DNA from: CAJGBR01 sp045637425
GTDB taxonomy: Bacteria > Bacteroidota > Bacteroidia > Bacteroidales > Rikenellaceae
Direction: 5' to 3'
Assembly (NCBI GenBank): GCA_045637425.1
Contig: JAZTZL010000038.1
Location: 1 to 21,530, forward strand
Length of the DNA: 21,530 nt
Shown here: positions 15,289-21,530 of the stretch, in pieces
How the letters are laid out: each line of letters starts with the position of its first letter
Numbering within the stretch: position 1 is the first letter of the stretch
Notes under the pieces: model-generated
Databases searched by the model: none
What the model was told of the DNA's origin: nothing
What the model saw: only the letters and a program-made list of their open reading frames with translations
Program-made: the position numbers and the translations under genes

Positions 15289-16019
15289 TAAGATGTATAG
15301 CCATTGATGATGAGCCGCTTGCGTTGCAACAGATTGTCTCATATATAAGCAAAACTCCATTCTTGAGTCTTGTTGCGCAATGCAAGTCCGCATCGGCGGC
15401 CCTAGAGGTGTTGCACAAAGAAGATGTCGATTTAATGTTTGTCGATATTAATATGCCTGACATCACCGGACTCGAACTTGTGAGATCGCTCAACAAACCC
15501 GTAATGACCGTATTCACTACCGCCTATTCGGAGTACGCCATTGAGGGGTTCAGAGTAGACGCAGTTGACTACCTGCTCAAGCCTTTCAGTTACGAGGAAT
15601 TCCTGAAGTCGGCACTGAAGGTCAAAGCTCGATGGGATTTAACTCATCAGTCAGCAAGCTCAACACAAACCATCTCTCAAGACATCGATACTGACTACAT
15701 CTTCATCAAGTCTGATCAGCGTATGGTTAAGATTCCGTTTTCGGATATAATCTACGCTGAAGGACAAAGTGAATATGTAAAGATATTCATCTGTGGTGGA
15801 ACATTCGAAAAACCGCTGCTAAGCCTCAACCTGCTCGAACAACGACTGCCTACGGATAAATTTATGCGCGTGCATCGCTCATATATCATCAATCTCGATT
15901 ACATTGCCGAGATCTCTTATAACAGAATATTACTTAACAATGGTTCTAAAATTCCAATCGGAGAGGTCTACCGCGAGCAGTTCACTAACTTCATTAACAA
16001 AAACCTCGTCAAGAGATAA
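15285..16019 (+). CDS. LytTR-family response regulator
   Basis: The 244-residue protein has an N-terminal receiver domain (about 1-118) and a C-terminal LytTR DNA-binding domain (about 140-240). Receiver residues are complete: acidic pair Asp8-Asp9 (IDDEP), phospho-acceptor Asp54 (MFVDINMPD), Thr78/Thr79 (VFTTAY) and Lys99 (YLLKPF). The LytTR part shows IIYAEGQSEYVKIF and KFMRVHRSYIINLDYIAEI, typical of the ten-strand fold that binds direct repeats near promoters. It is translationally coupled to the kinase gene through an ATGA overlap. A stem-loop follows the stop. Targets are unknown; the operon's own promoter at 13331-13360 is an obvious candidate, though I saw no clear direct repeat beside it. 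Confidence 0.93.
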   Translation: MIRCIAIDDEPLALQQIVSYISKTPFLSLVAQCKSASAALEVLHKEDVDLMFVDINMPDITGLELVRSLNKPVMTVFTTAYSEYAIEGFRVDAVDYLLKPFSYEEFLKSALKVKARWDLTHQSASSTQTISQDIDTDYIFIKSDQRMVKIPFSDIIYAEGQSEYVKIFICGGTFEKPLLSLNLLEQRLPTDKFMRVHRSYIINLDYIAEISYNRILLNNGSKIPIGEVYREQFTNFINKNLVKR

Positions 16020-16022
16020 CAA

Positions 16023-16054
16023 AATGAGCGATGCCCCAATGGACATCGCTCATT
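16023..16054. terminator. Stem-loop between convergent genes, probable bidirectional terminator
   Basis: AATGAGCGATG (16023-16033) pairs perfectly with CATCGCTCATT (16044-16054) around a 10-nt loop. It follows the LytTR stop by 3 nt on the plus strand and the rubredoxin stop by about 70 nt on the minus strand. U-runs are short on both sides (CATTTAATT and CATTTTGTT), so its strength is uncertain. Confidence 0.65.
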
Positions 16055-16124
16055 ACATTTAATTCGTTATAAGTTCGACTCTCCCTTAATTCCGGAATGT
16101 ATCTAACCGCCACCGACAGTCGCT

Positions 16125-16292
16125 CTATTCATCATCAACAGGCTCAAACCAATCCTTCCCTACCCCACACAATGGACAAGTCCAATCGTCGGGCAAATCT
16201 TCGAAGGCTGTTCCCGGAGCGACTCCGTCATCTGGCGCTCCTGTCTCGGGATCATAAATCCAAGAGCACTCTATACAACGATATTTTTTCAT
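16125..16292 (-). CDS. Rubredoxin
   Basis: This is a small gene of 55 codons plus stop. The protein has the two knuckles of rubredoxin: Cys6-x2-Cys9 (YRCIECSWIYDPE) and Cys39-x2-Cys42 (WTCPLCGVGKDWF). Between them lie GAPDDGVAPGTAFEDLPDDW and the conserved aromatic residues Tyr4, Trp11, Tyr13, Trp37 and Phe49. The four cysteines bind one iron, and the protein carries single electrons in the cytoplasm, often to peroxide-, superoxide- or oxygen-reducing partners in anaerobes. Trp11 stands where many rubredoxins have Tyr or Val. It lies 51 nt after the Gate-protein gene on the same strand and may be co-transcribed. A perfect 8-bp inverted repeat (16294-16325) sits right before its start codon. 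No partner oxidoreductase is in view. Confidence 0.95.
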   Translation of the reverse strand: MKKYRCIECSWIYDPETGAPDDGVAPGTAFEDLPDDWTCPLCGVGKDWFEPVDDE

Positions 16293-16293
16293 A

Positions 16294-16325
16294 GCAACAC
16301 ATTTTGATTCGACAAATTGTGTTGC
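16294..16325 (-). repeat. Inverted repeat immediately upstream of rubredoxin
   Basis: GCAACACA and TGTGTTGC (16294-16301 and 16318-16325) are separated by 16 nt and end one base before the rubredoxin start codon. In RNA the hairpin would hold the ribosome-binding region. At the DNA level it could be an operator. No U-run follows on the minus strand, so it is not a terminator. Confidence 0.5.
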
Positions 16326-16343
16326 GATTTTTATGCCAAACTG

Positions 16344-17483
16344 CTAAAGAAGACCCGAGAGCACAAATATCCAGTGAGCAACTACCGCAGCAACGATACC
16401 GCCAATTGTGTGTGCAAGAATAGCCTTTGAGGTCAAGTGGCGATAGCCAATCGAGTCGAGCATCGCAGTGTGTGTGCTAAGGTAACCGCTCCAGCACATA
16501 CCAATTGCAGTAAACACCGCGATAGCATTACCGTCAATCCAACCCTGACTAACAAATGTCGGCACCAACCCCAGCGCAGCACCTACTGCTCCCAGCGCAG
16601 TAATCGGGAATGCAATCAAGTGCGGATCGGTAAATCCGAACAGCCACTCAAACACGAAGTCAATCTTCTGAGCCAAGAACGGCAGCAATTCAACACCTTG
16701 ATATGCTCCACCATCATAACCACCTTGAGGCGCACCAGAGGTCAACAGAAATACCATAGTTGAAATAATCAACACACCAGGAATGATTGCCATACCGACT
16801 TCAACGCCAGAACGACCACCGTCCAACAGTGAATCCAAAATTCGCAAGAACAACGATTTATCGCTGTTTTGTTCAACATTTTCAGACTCTTCAGTTTTCG
16901 GAGCAGCATCTTCTTTTGCATATTCAGGATAAGATTTCAGCACAAAATACTGCATCAAACGAGTAGAGACCAAACAGCCAACCATTGCTCCGAAGAAACC
17001 GATGAGCGGCTCCTTATAGTAGCCCTGACCAATCATAAACACGATTACCAACAGTCCCATACCGAATGCTGTACCGAAGTTTGTCAGCGAAACGTATTGG
17101 AATTTTTTGAAATAGCTTGCGAACTTTTTATCGTTTGCCAGCGAAATGATAGCAGGGTTGTCCGACAAGAATGTCAGCACTGCACCCAGTGAAGATACAC
17201 CCGGCAGATTGAACAGCGGTTTCATCAACGGGCGCAACAACTTTTCAAGCATCTTTACCACGCCAAATTCGAGGAAAATCTTACCCAGCGCGCCAGACAA
17301 TACACACACTGCCATCAGAAAGAAACAGGTATTAATCAGCAAGTCGTGTGATGTCTTCATCATCGTGTTCAACATATTGGGCACGCCCATTTTCGAACCG
17401 ATGTACGAGAAGATTACCAATACAACAACCAAACAAGGCACGCCTGTCGGGATATATTTCCAAAAGGATTTTTTATTACTCAT
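16344..17483 (-). CDS. Inner-membrane protein with two nucleoside-recognition (Gate) domains
   Basis: The 379-residue polytopic protein has about nine hydrophobic segments in two halves joined by a charged cytoplasmic linker (about 190-220, AKEDAAPKTEESENVEQNSDK). The first half holds VVLVIFSYIG, the LSGALGKIF region, the SDNPAIISLAND loop and NFGTAFGMGLLVIVFMIG. The second half holds GVEVGMAIIPGVLIIS, DPHLIAFPITALGAVGAALG and GMCWSGYLSTHTAMLDSIG. This two-Gate layout matches the nucleoside-recognition superfamily (relatives of SpmA/SpmB, FeoB and CNT transporters) and in particular an uncharacterised membrane-protein family of anaerobes. Transport of a small solute is the likely role, but the substrate is unknown. 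The start lies only 14 nt after the stop of an outer-membrane porin gene, so the two may move the same compound across the two membranes. Confidence 0.78.
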   Translation of the reverse strand: MSNKKSFWKYIPTGVPCLVVVLVIFSYIGSKMGVPNMLNTMMKTSHDLLINTCFFLMAVCVLSGALGKIFLEFGVVKMLEKLLRPLMKPLFNLPGVSSLGAVLTFLSDNPAIISLANDKKFASYFKKFQYVSLTNFGTAFGMGLLVIVFMIGQGYYKEPLIGFFGAMVGCLVSTRLMQYFVLKSYPEYAKEDAAPKTEESENVEQNSDKSLFLRILDSLLDGGRSGVEVGMAIIPGVLIISTMVFLLTSGAPQGGYDGGAYQGVELLPFLAQKIDFVFEWLFGFTDPHLIAFPITALGAVGAALGLVPTFVSQGWIDGNAIAVFTAIGMCWSGYLSTHTAMLDSIGYRHLTSKAILAHTIGGIVAAVVAHWIFVLSGLL

Positions 17484-17497
17484 ATTGTTAGTAGTTA

Positions 17498-18520
17498 TTA
17501 TTTACGTTTGAAAGACAAAAGGTCGAGATTCCACTTAACGCCGAAGCTGAATATATTTTGATTATCGACCAAAGTACCTGCGACGTTAGAGTTTTCGCCC
17601 AACATTCTGAAATAGAACAAGTGCAGTCTGAGGCTCTTGTTTCCCATCGGATAGTATTCAAGCCCCAAACCCGAACGAGTAATCTCGGTTCCCGGCAACA
17701 CGCAATAATCGCCTACTACCTCTGTCTTATTCTCATCGTGAGATCCCATCAGCAATGCCTTGAATTTATCACAGATATTGATAGTGTATCTCAAATTAGT
17801 CGAAAAGTTCTTAAATGAAAATGATTCGCCAACAACGTTTCTAATCATTAAATCGTACTCCCAGACTCCTGAATTATCAAGAGTTTTATGTCCAAGTGAG
17901 ATATAATTGATAAACTTACCAGGCAGATACTCAAGCATATTTACTGAGTAGAGAGTTTCAAAACCTTTCAAAAATCGACCGCTCCAGAAGAGGTTGTAAG
18001 CATACATATCCTCGTCAGCCTTGCGGAACGGGCTCTCGCAAATCTGCAGTGTAAGTTTATTATATTCATTGAATGCGTAACTAACGCTACCCCCCATCTG
18101 GAAACAAGGGATATTGTTAAGATATTCCGAATAAGTGTACGAGTCAATCGGAGCACGGTCATAATCATAGCCACCAATTGCAACTACCTGTTTACCAAAT
18201 GCAATGCTCCACTTCTTATTGATATTGTAGTTCAAATACAACCAATCCGTAGCATCAAAAAAGCTCTGATTAGAGTGAGCCTTGTTCAATCTCTGACGAT
18301 ACGAGAACGAGAGGTTATCGGTCAGATTACCGTCGAATCGGAAGTTCAAATATTTGCCTTTGAATCCGCAATCGTCATTAATTTCCTGATTACCGATATA
18401 TACACGCTGGTAATCAATACGGGTTTCGAGTTCGAGTTTGGTTATTGCTCTATCGTTCTGCGCAAAAACACTTTGGCAGCAAAGCAACATCAATAACAAA
18501 AGGAGTTTACTATTCTTCAT
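17498..18520 (-). CDS. Outer-membrane beta-barrel porin (phosphate-selective porin O/P-like)
   Basis: The 340-residue protein starts at the ATG at 18520 (MKNSKLLLLLMLLCCQSVFAQ), a typical signal peptide. An upstream TTG in frame at 18553 is part of the -7 promoter box and cannot be the start. The mature part is a series of amphipathic strands with aromatic girdles (LELETRIDYQRVYIG, KYLNFRFDGNLTDNLSFSYR, DWLYLNYNINKKWSIAFGKQ, FSFGVKWNLDLLSF). The GKQVVAIGGYDYDRAPID segment resembles the OprO/OprP-type porins of Bacteroidetes. It is shorter than Pseudomonas OprP (about 440), so fewer strands or shorter loops are expected. Ion selectivity cannot be inferred. It is the first gene of a unit with the Gate protein and perhaps rubredoxin. 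Confidence 0.82.
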   Translation of the reverse strand: MKNSKLLLLLMLLCCQSVFAQNDRAITKLELETRIDYQRVYIGNQEINDDCGFKGKYLNFRFDGNLTDNLSFSYRQRLNKAHSNQSFFDATDWLYLNYNINKKWSIAFGKQVVAIGGYDYDRAPIDSYTYSEYLNNIPCFQMGGSVSYAFNEYNKLTLQICESPFRKADEDMYAYNLFWSGRFLKGFETLYSVNMLEYLPGKFINYISLGHKTLDNSGVWEYDLMIRNVVGESFSFKNFSTNLRYTINICDKFKALLMGSHDENKTEVVGDYCVLPGTEITRSGLGLEYYPMGNKSLRLHLFYFRMLGENSNVAGTLVDNQNIFSFGVKWNLDLLSFKRK

Positions 18521-18550
18521 ACCTATTTCTACTATATTTTTTAGCGAGTG

Positions 18551-18582
18551 CAAAAGTAGTTCAAAAAAAAGACTTTAACAAT
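18551..18582 (-). promoter_or_regulatory. Strong Bacteroidetes-type promoter for the porin operon
   Basis: On the minus strand ATTG (complement of 18579-18582) and a perfect TACTTTTG (complement of 18551-18558) are spaced by 20 nt, followed by CACTCGC. The predicted transcription start is near 18544, giving a leader of about 24 nt. The box also settles the start codon of the porin. Confidence 0.85.
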
Positions 18583-18641
18583 CTTTAATTCATTTTTTTA
18601 AGTCATTCGGTCATAATAATTGCACATATGGGTTTGGCAAT

Positions 18642-18676
18642 AAAAAACCGCCTCTAAATTATTTAGAGGCGGTTTT
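18642..18676 (-). terminator. Rho-independent terminator after the MutS-like pair
   Basis: AAAACCGCCTCTAAAT (18644-18659) and ATTTAGAGGCGGTTTT (18661-18676) form a perfect 16-bp palindrome around one base, so the hairpin has a stem of roughly 14 bp. On the minus strand it runs into TTTTTTA. It begins 24 nt after the stop of the second MutS-like gene. On the plus strand the T-run is four bases. Confidence 0.9.
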
Positions 18677-18699
18677 AGAATTATTGCGATTATAATCGA

Positions 18700-20040
18700 C
18701 TATCGTTCGTTACGGATAGTTTCGATAATCTTTTCGTTTTGGATAATCATCATACCGTGGCGGTCGTTAGTGATACCGTCAGTGAGTTTGTAAGTGTATC
18801 TCGGGATAGAACCTTCCATAACGGTCGGAACATAGTGATACTGAATGTTATCCATCTTAGTTTTGAGGTCGTGACCCGCTTCAGTGATGTGAGTCGAAAT
18901 GATGTACGAGCAACGTCTGTAGTTCGAGAAACCAAGAGTTACTGCAACTGTAGCATCAAATGCGTCCTTCACGTTAGTACCCTTGAACAACTCGTCAAAG
19001 ATAACCAACAGACGGAGTCCCTTCGCCACGTTTTCAGCAACAGTCTTCACACGAACAACTTCAGCGTAGAAGTGGCTATAACCCATATTCATATTATCCG
19101 ACACGTTGATAGACGAGTACATACCGTCAATCGGAGCAAACTCCATCTTCGAAGCGGCTACAGGCAGACCCAAGTGAGCCATATATGTAGCAACACCGAT
19201 AGATTTCATCAACGTTGACTTACCTGCCATATTAGCACCAGTCAAGAAGAATACGTTCTTTTCGCGGTCGATAAGGATATCGTTTGCGATAGCCTTCTTC
19301 AATGACGGGTGGTAAACAGATTCCATCTTAAGAATGTGATTTTCACCCTCCAGTGCGATAGCCTTAGTGAATCCTCTGCGGCGAGCGATTGCACCTACGC
19401 ACAACAATACGTCGAATTCGTACATCAACTTGATGAGTTGTTGCATTTTTTCGATGCACTTGTGGCGCAGGCGGTAGTCGAACATCAAGATGCTGAACAA
19501 ACCGAGTTTACCTTCAGCAGCTTGTGGAGTCAACCACTTCATATCAGCAGAGTTCACGATAGCATCAGCTTCAGCTACGATGTCTTTGCAGGCACCACCG
19601 TTATCTTTACTTTTGAGTAATTCTACGAATTCACGAATCTTAACAACAGCCTGCATAGTTTGGCGCATACCTTCGGTGATCAGTCCGAATTCCTTATCGC
19701 GAGCCACCAATTCCAGCACCTTACGACGCATACCGTTAATCATTGCAACTGCGAAACCAGCACCTTCCGGATTGCTAAGGTACTCTTCAGTTGCTTGGAA
19801 CATCTCGTCAGAAACAGGGAATTCAGTTTCGATACCCTTGAAGTATTCGAACTTTTCGGCGCGAGCATTAATGCTCTTAGCATCTGTGAGCGGATCATTG
19901 AAAATCTTTTCCAGATGTCTTTCACCACCGCGAGTTCTCAATTCGAGGAACAGACTGAAAATAGACCCCGGTTTGTAGCGACCCATAATATTAAGGTCTT
20001 CGAGGGTCTGCTTATCTATAATGAATTTATTGTTTTCCAT
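18700..20040 (-). CDS. MutS-like ATPase, second of a tandem pair (truncated MutS architecture)
   Basis: The 446-residue protein starts at the ATG at 20040; an in-frame TTG at 20052 would overlap the previous gene. It has no mismatch-recognition domain (no N-terminal FxE region) and no connector domain. It begins with IIDKQTLEDLNIMGRY, continues with helices resembling the MutS core/lever (about 20-235), then the ABC-type ATPase domain. Walker A is TGANMAGKST (267-276), the signature region is NMGYSHFYAEV (318-328), Walker B is VIFDEL (346-351) with KGTN, and the H-loop is ISTH (381-384). The C-terminal part ends in GITNDRHGMMIIQNEKI. It is clearly paralogous to the upstream gene, and a heterodimer is plausible by analogy with eukaryotic MutS homologs. 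DNA target and role are unknown. Confidence 0.87.
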   Translation of the reverse strand: MENNKFIIDKQTLEDLNIMGRYKPGSIFSLFLELRTRGGERHLEKIFNDPLTDAKSINARAEKFEYFKGIETEFPVSDEMFQATEEYLSNPEGAGFAVAMINGMRRKVLELVARDKEFGLITEGMRQTMQAVVKIREFVELLKSKDNGGACKDIVAEADAIVNSADMKWLTPQAAEGKLGLFSILMFDYRLRHKCIEKMQQLIKLMYEFDVLLCVGAIARRRGFTKAIALEGENHILKMESVYHPSLKKAIANDILIDREKNVFFLTGANMAGKSTLMKSIGVATYMAHLGLPVAASKMEFAPIDGMYSSINVSDNMNMGYSHFYAEVVRVKTVAENVAKGLRLLVIFDELFKGTNVKDAFDATVAVTLGFSNYRRCSYIISTHITEAGHDLKTKMDNIQYHYVPTVMEGSIPRYTYKLTDGITNDRHGMMIIQNEKIIETIRNER

Positions 20041-20044
20041 TCTA

Positions 20045-21373
20045 TTAGCCAATTTTCCCCTCTGCGAGGATATCCAAAATCTTTTCGTTTCGAATGATAA
20101 TCATACCGTGACGGTCTTCAGTGATACCCTTAACAATCTTGTAAGTGTAAGTCGGAACACCATCTTTCATAATAGTCGGCAGATAGATGTAGTTCATATT
20201 GTCGCAACGGTGTTTCAATTCTTCTGCAGCCTCCAAGATGTGAGTTGAGATGATGAATACACAGTTTTTGTTAGCGGCAAATGCCTCAGTAACAGCTACT
20301 GTAGCATCGTAAGCATCTTTTACGTTTGTACCGCGGAACAATTCGTCGAATACGACAATAAGGTCACGAGCGTGGCCTACCTCTTGAGCAACTTTCTTCA
20401 CACGCATAACTTCAGCGTAGAAGTGGCTATAACCCATATTGATGTTGTCCGAGAGGTTGATAGTAGTAAACATACCGCGACTTGCAGTGAAGGTCATACT
20501 CTTCGCAGGTACAGGGAATCCCATATGAGCCAAGAATACGGCGATACTGAAGGTCTTCATAAATGTAGATTTACCAGCCATATTCGCACCGGTCAAGAAG
20601 ATGACGTTATTGTCCGGGTTGATGTCGATATCGTTTGAAATCGCCTTCTTCAACAACGGGTGGTAAACGCCCTCCATTTTGATGGTTTTACGATCAGACT
20701 CGATAGCAGTCGCGAAGCAGAATTCTCTTTCTGTAGCAACCTTAGCGATTGTGATGTAAACGTCCATCAAGAAGATGTGAGACAACAATTTTTTCAGTTC
20801 ATCTCGGAATTGGTAGCGCAACACACGGTCGTAGTCTGCAGTCTTTTCGTAAGGCAATTTCTTGCGACCACGTTCTGCGAAGACATTTGCGATACGAGCA
20901 TCGACCAGAATTTCCTGCATTTTGTCTGCAGTCGGTCTGTAGGGAGAATCTTGTTTGATAGTTTCCACCAAGTCCTTGAGAGTACACAAGAACTCGATAG
21001 TTGCCAAAACACCCTTGTGCAACTGTTCGTATTCGGTATCGGCACCCAACATATTGTTCACTTTACGTTTCAATGTGTTGTTTTCGGCAGCCAACTGAGT
21101 ACGAGTATCGACGTTGCTCAGGTAGTTATCGATGATATCGAAGATTTCGTTACGGAAGGGGAATTCGATTTTCTGTTCTTGGAAGTAACGAATCATACCG
21201 CTGCGAGCATTGATTTCATCTGAATCCGACAGCGGTGAACGGAACATATCCTCAAGAAGCAACGAACCACCACGAGTCATTGTGCGATTGAACAGAGCAT
21301 ACACACAATTTCTGCCGTGACGACCGAAGATATTCAAGTCATCGATAGTTTGTTTATCTGCGATAAAACTCAT
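20045..21373 (-). CDS. MutS-like ATPase, first of a tandem pair (truncated MutS architecture)
   Basis: The 442-residue protein is the paralog of the gene that follows. The same opening is seen (FIADKQTIDDLNIFGRH), then a helical core (about 20-235) in place of the MutS core and lever. The ATPase domain has Walker A TGANMAGKST (261-270), the signature NMGYSHFYAEV (312-322), Walker B VVFDEL (340-345) with FRGTN, and the H-loop ISTH (375-378). Mismatch-recognition and connector domains are missing, so it is about half the length of MutS (about 850), and no Smr nuclease domain is present. It ends TAATAG, and the next gene starts 4 nt after the TAA, so the two proteins are likely made together. 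A large hairpin lies 17 nt before its start codon. Confidence 0.87.
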   Translation of the reverse strand: MSFIADKQTIDDLNIFGRHGRNCVYALFNRTMTRGGSLLLEDMFRSPLSDSDEINARSGMIRYFQEQKIEFPFRNEIFDIIDNYLSNVDTRTQLAAENNTLKRKVNNMLGADTEYEQLHKGVLATIEFLCTLKDLVETIKQDSPYRPTADKMQEILVDARIANVFAERGRKKLPYEKTADYDRVLRYQFRDELKKLLSHIFLMDVYITIAKVATEREFCFATAIESDRKTIKMEGVYHPLLKKAISNDIDINPDNNVIFLTGANMAGKSTFMKTFSIAVFLAHMGFPVPAKSMTFTASRGMFTTINLSDNINMGYSHFYAEVMRVKKVAQEVGHARDLIVVFDELFRGTNVKDAYDATVAVTEAFAANKNCVFIISTHILEAAEELKHRCDNMNYIYLPTIMKDGVPTYTYKIVKGITEDRHGMIIIRNEKILDILAEGKIG

Positions 21374-21390
21374 TTCCGTTAATTTTAAGA

Positions 21391-21425
21391 ATTAGAGGGA
21401 ATCTGTTAGACGGATTCCCTCTAAT
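21391..21425 (-). terminator. Large stem-loop between the edge gene and the MutS-like pair
   Basis: ATTAGAGGGAATC (21391-21403) and GATTCCCTCTAAT (21413-21425) form a perfect 13-bp stem with a 9-nt loop, 21 nt after the stop of the edge gene. The minus-strand continuation is TCTTAAAATT, a poor U-run. It lies so close to the MutS-like start that it may be a leader structure and not only a terminator. Confidence 0.6.
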
Positions 21426-21446
21426 TTATTGATACAGTTTAGATTA

Positions 21447-21530
21447 TTATCTGCCTTTACGTCTGATCCAAATCAAGATACCGCACAATGCGAGAACTGC
21501 AGGAATCAAACCGAATGAAACGACTTTCCA
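21447..21530 (-). CDS. C-terminal tail of a membrane protein (cut by right edge)
   Basis: The last 27 codons are visible. They encode one hydrophobic helix, SFGLIPAVLALCGILIWI, followed by RRKGR and a TAA stop. A C-terminal transmembrane helix with a positive tail facing the cytoplasm is typical of, for example, the GldG-type partner of ABC transporters in Bacteroidetes, but 27 residues do not allow a family call. It is transcribed toward the MutS-like pair. Confidence 0.7.
   Translation of the reverse strand, partial: WKVVSFGLIPAVLALCGILIWIRRKGR

Noticed and set aside
18521..18553. Extension of the porin by 11 codons to a TTG at 18553
   Set aside because: The TTG is the end of the -7 promoter box, so it would not be in the transcript. 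The ATG at 18520 gives a standard signal peptide.
20041..20052. TTG start at 20052 for the second MutS-like gene
   Set aside because: It would overlap the previous gene, and an ATG at 20040 exists that matches the paralog N-terminus.

Overview
The window looks like a chromosomal segment from a Bacteroidota member, most likely order Bacteroidales. Three observations support this. Several genes are preceded by promoters of the Bacteroidetes type (TAnnTTTG at -7 with a TTTG-like box about 19-20 nt upstream). Most genes lack a Shine-Dalgarno (SD) sequence. The gene content is typical of the group: a catalytically altered EF-G paralog, an rpsU-xer-hpf cluster, a LytS/LytTR pair, an S41 lipoprotein protease and a porin. 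I cannot assign a family or genus. I saw no tRNA, rRNA, insertion sequence, CRISPR array or prophage gene, and no gene-free stretch is longer than about 175 bases.

Minus-strand block 1 (1-7426), in transcription order: an EF-G2-like factor; an exported TldD/TldE protease pair; an intrinsic terminator; then a promoter driving a GT4 glycosyltransferase and a phosphoglycosyl transferase (cut by the left edge) of a surface-polysaccharide locus. The tldD leader contains three copies of one 7-nt inverted-repeat element that could form alternative structures.

Plus-strand block (7537-16019). A lipoprotein S41 protease, a long UbiD-type decarboxylase and a helix-hairpin-helix protein are joined by two ATGA start/stop overlaps. 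A ribosome-related cluster follows: bS21, a Xer recombinase and hibernation factor HPF. HPF has a perfect AGGAGG SD, which stands out here, and the cluster ends in a strong terminator. A new promoter then drives a VTC-type (polyphosphate polymerase-like) protein, a LytS-type sensor kinase and a LytTR regulator, again with an ATGA overlap between kinase and regulator.

Minus-strand block 2 (16125-21530), in transcription order: the C-terminal tail of a membrane protein at the right edge; two tandem, mutually similar, truncated MutS-like ATPases; a terminator; then a strong promoter, an outer-membrane porin, an inner-membrane nucleoside-recognition (Gate) protein and a 55-residue rubredoxin.

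The leads I rate highest are the tandem two-gene MutS-like ATPase pair, the VTC/LytS/LytTR operon, the signal-peptide-bearing TldD/TldE pair and the His-less EF-G paralog. Each rests on visible motifs. Their joint functions are inference.
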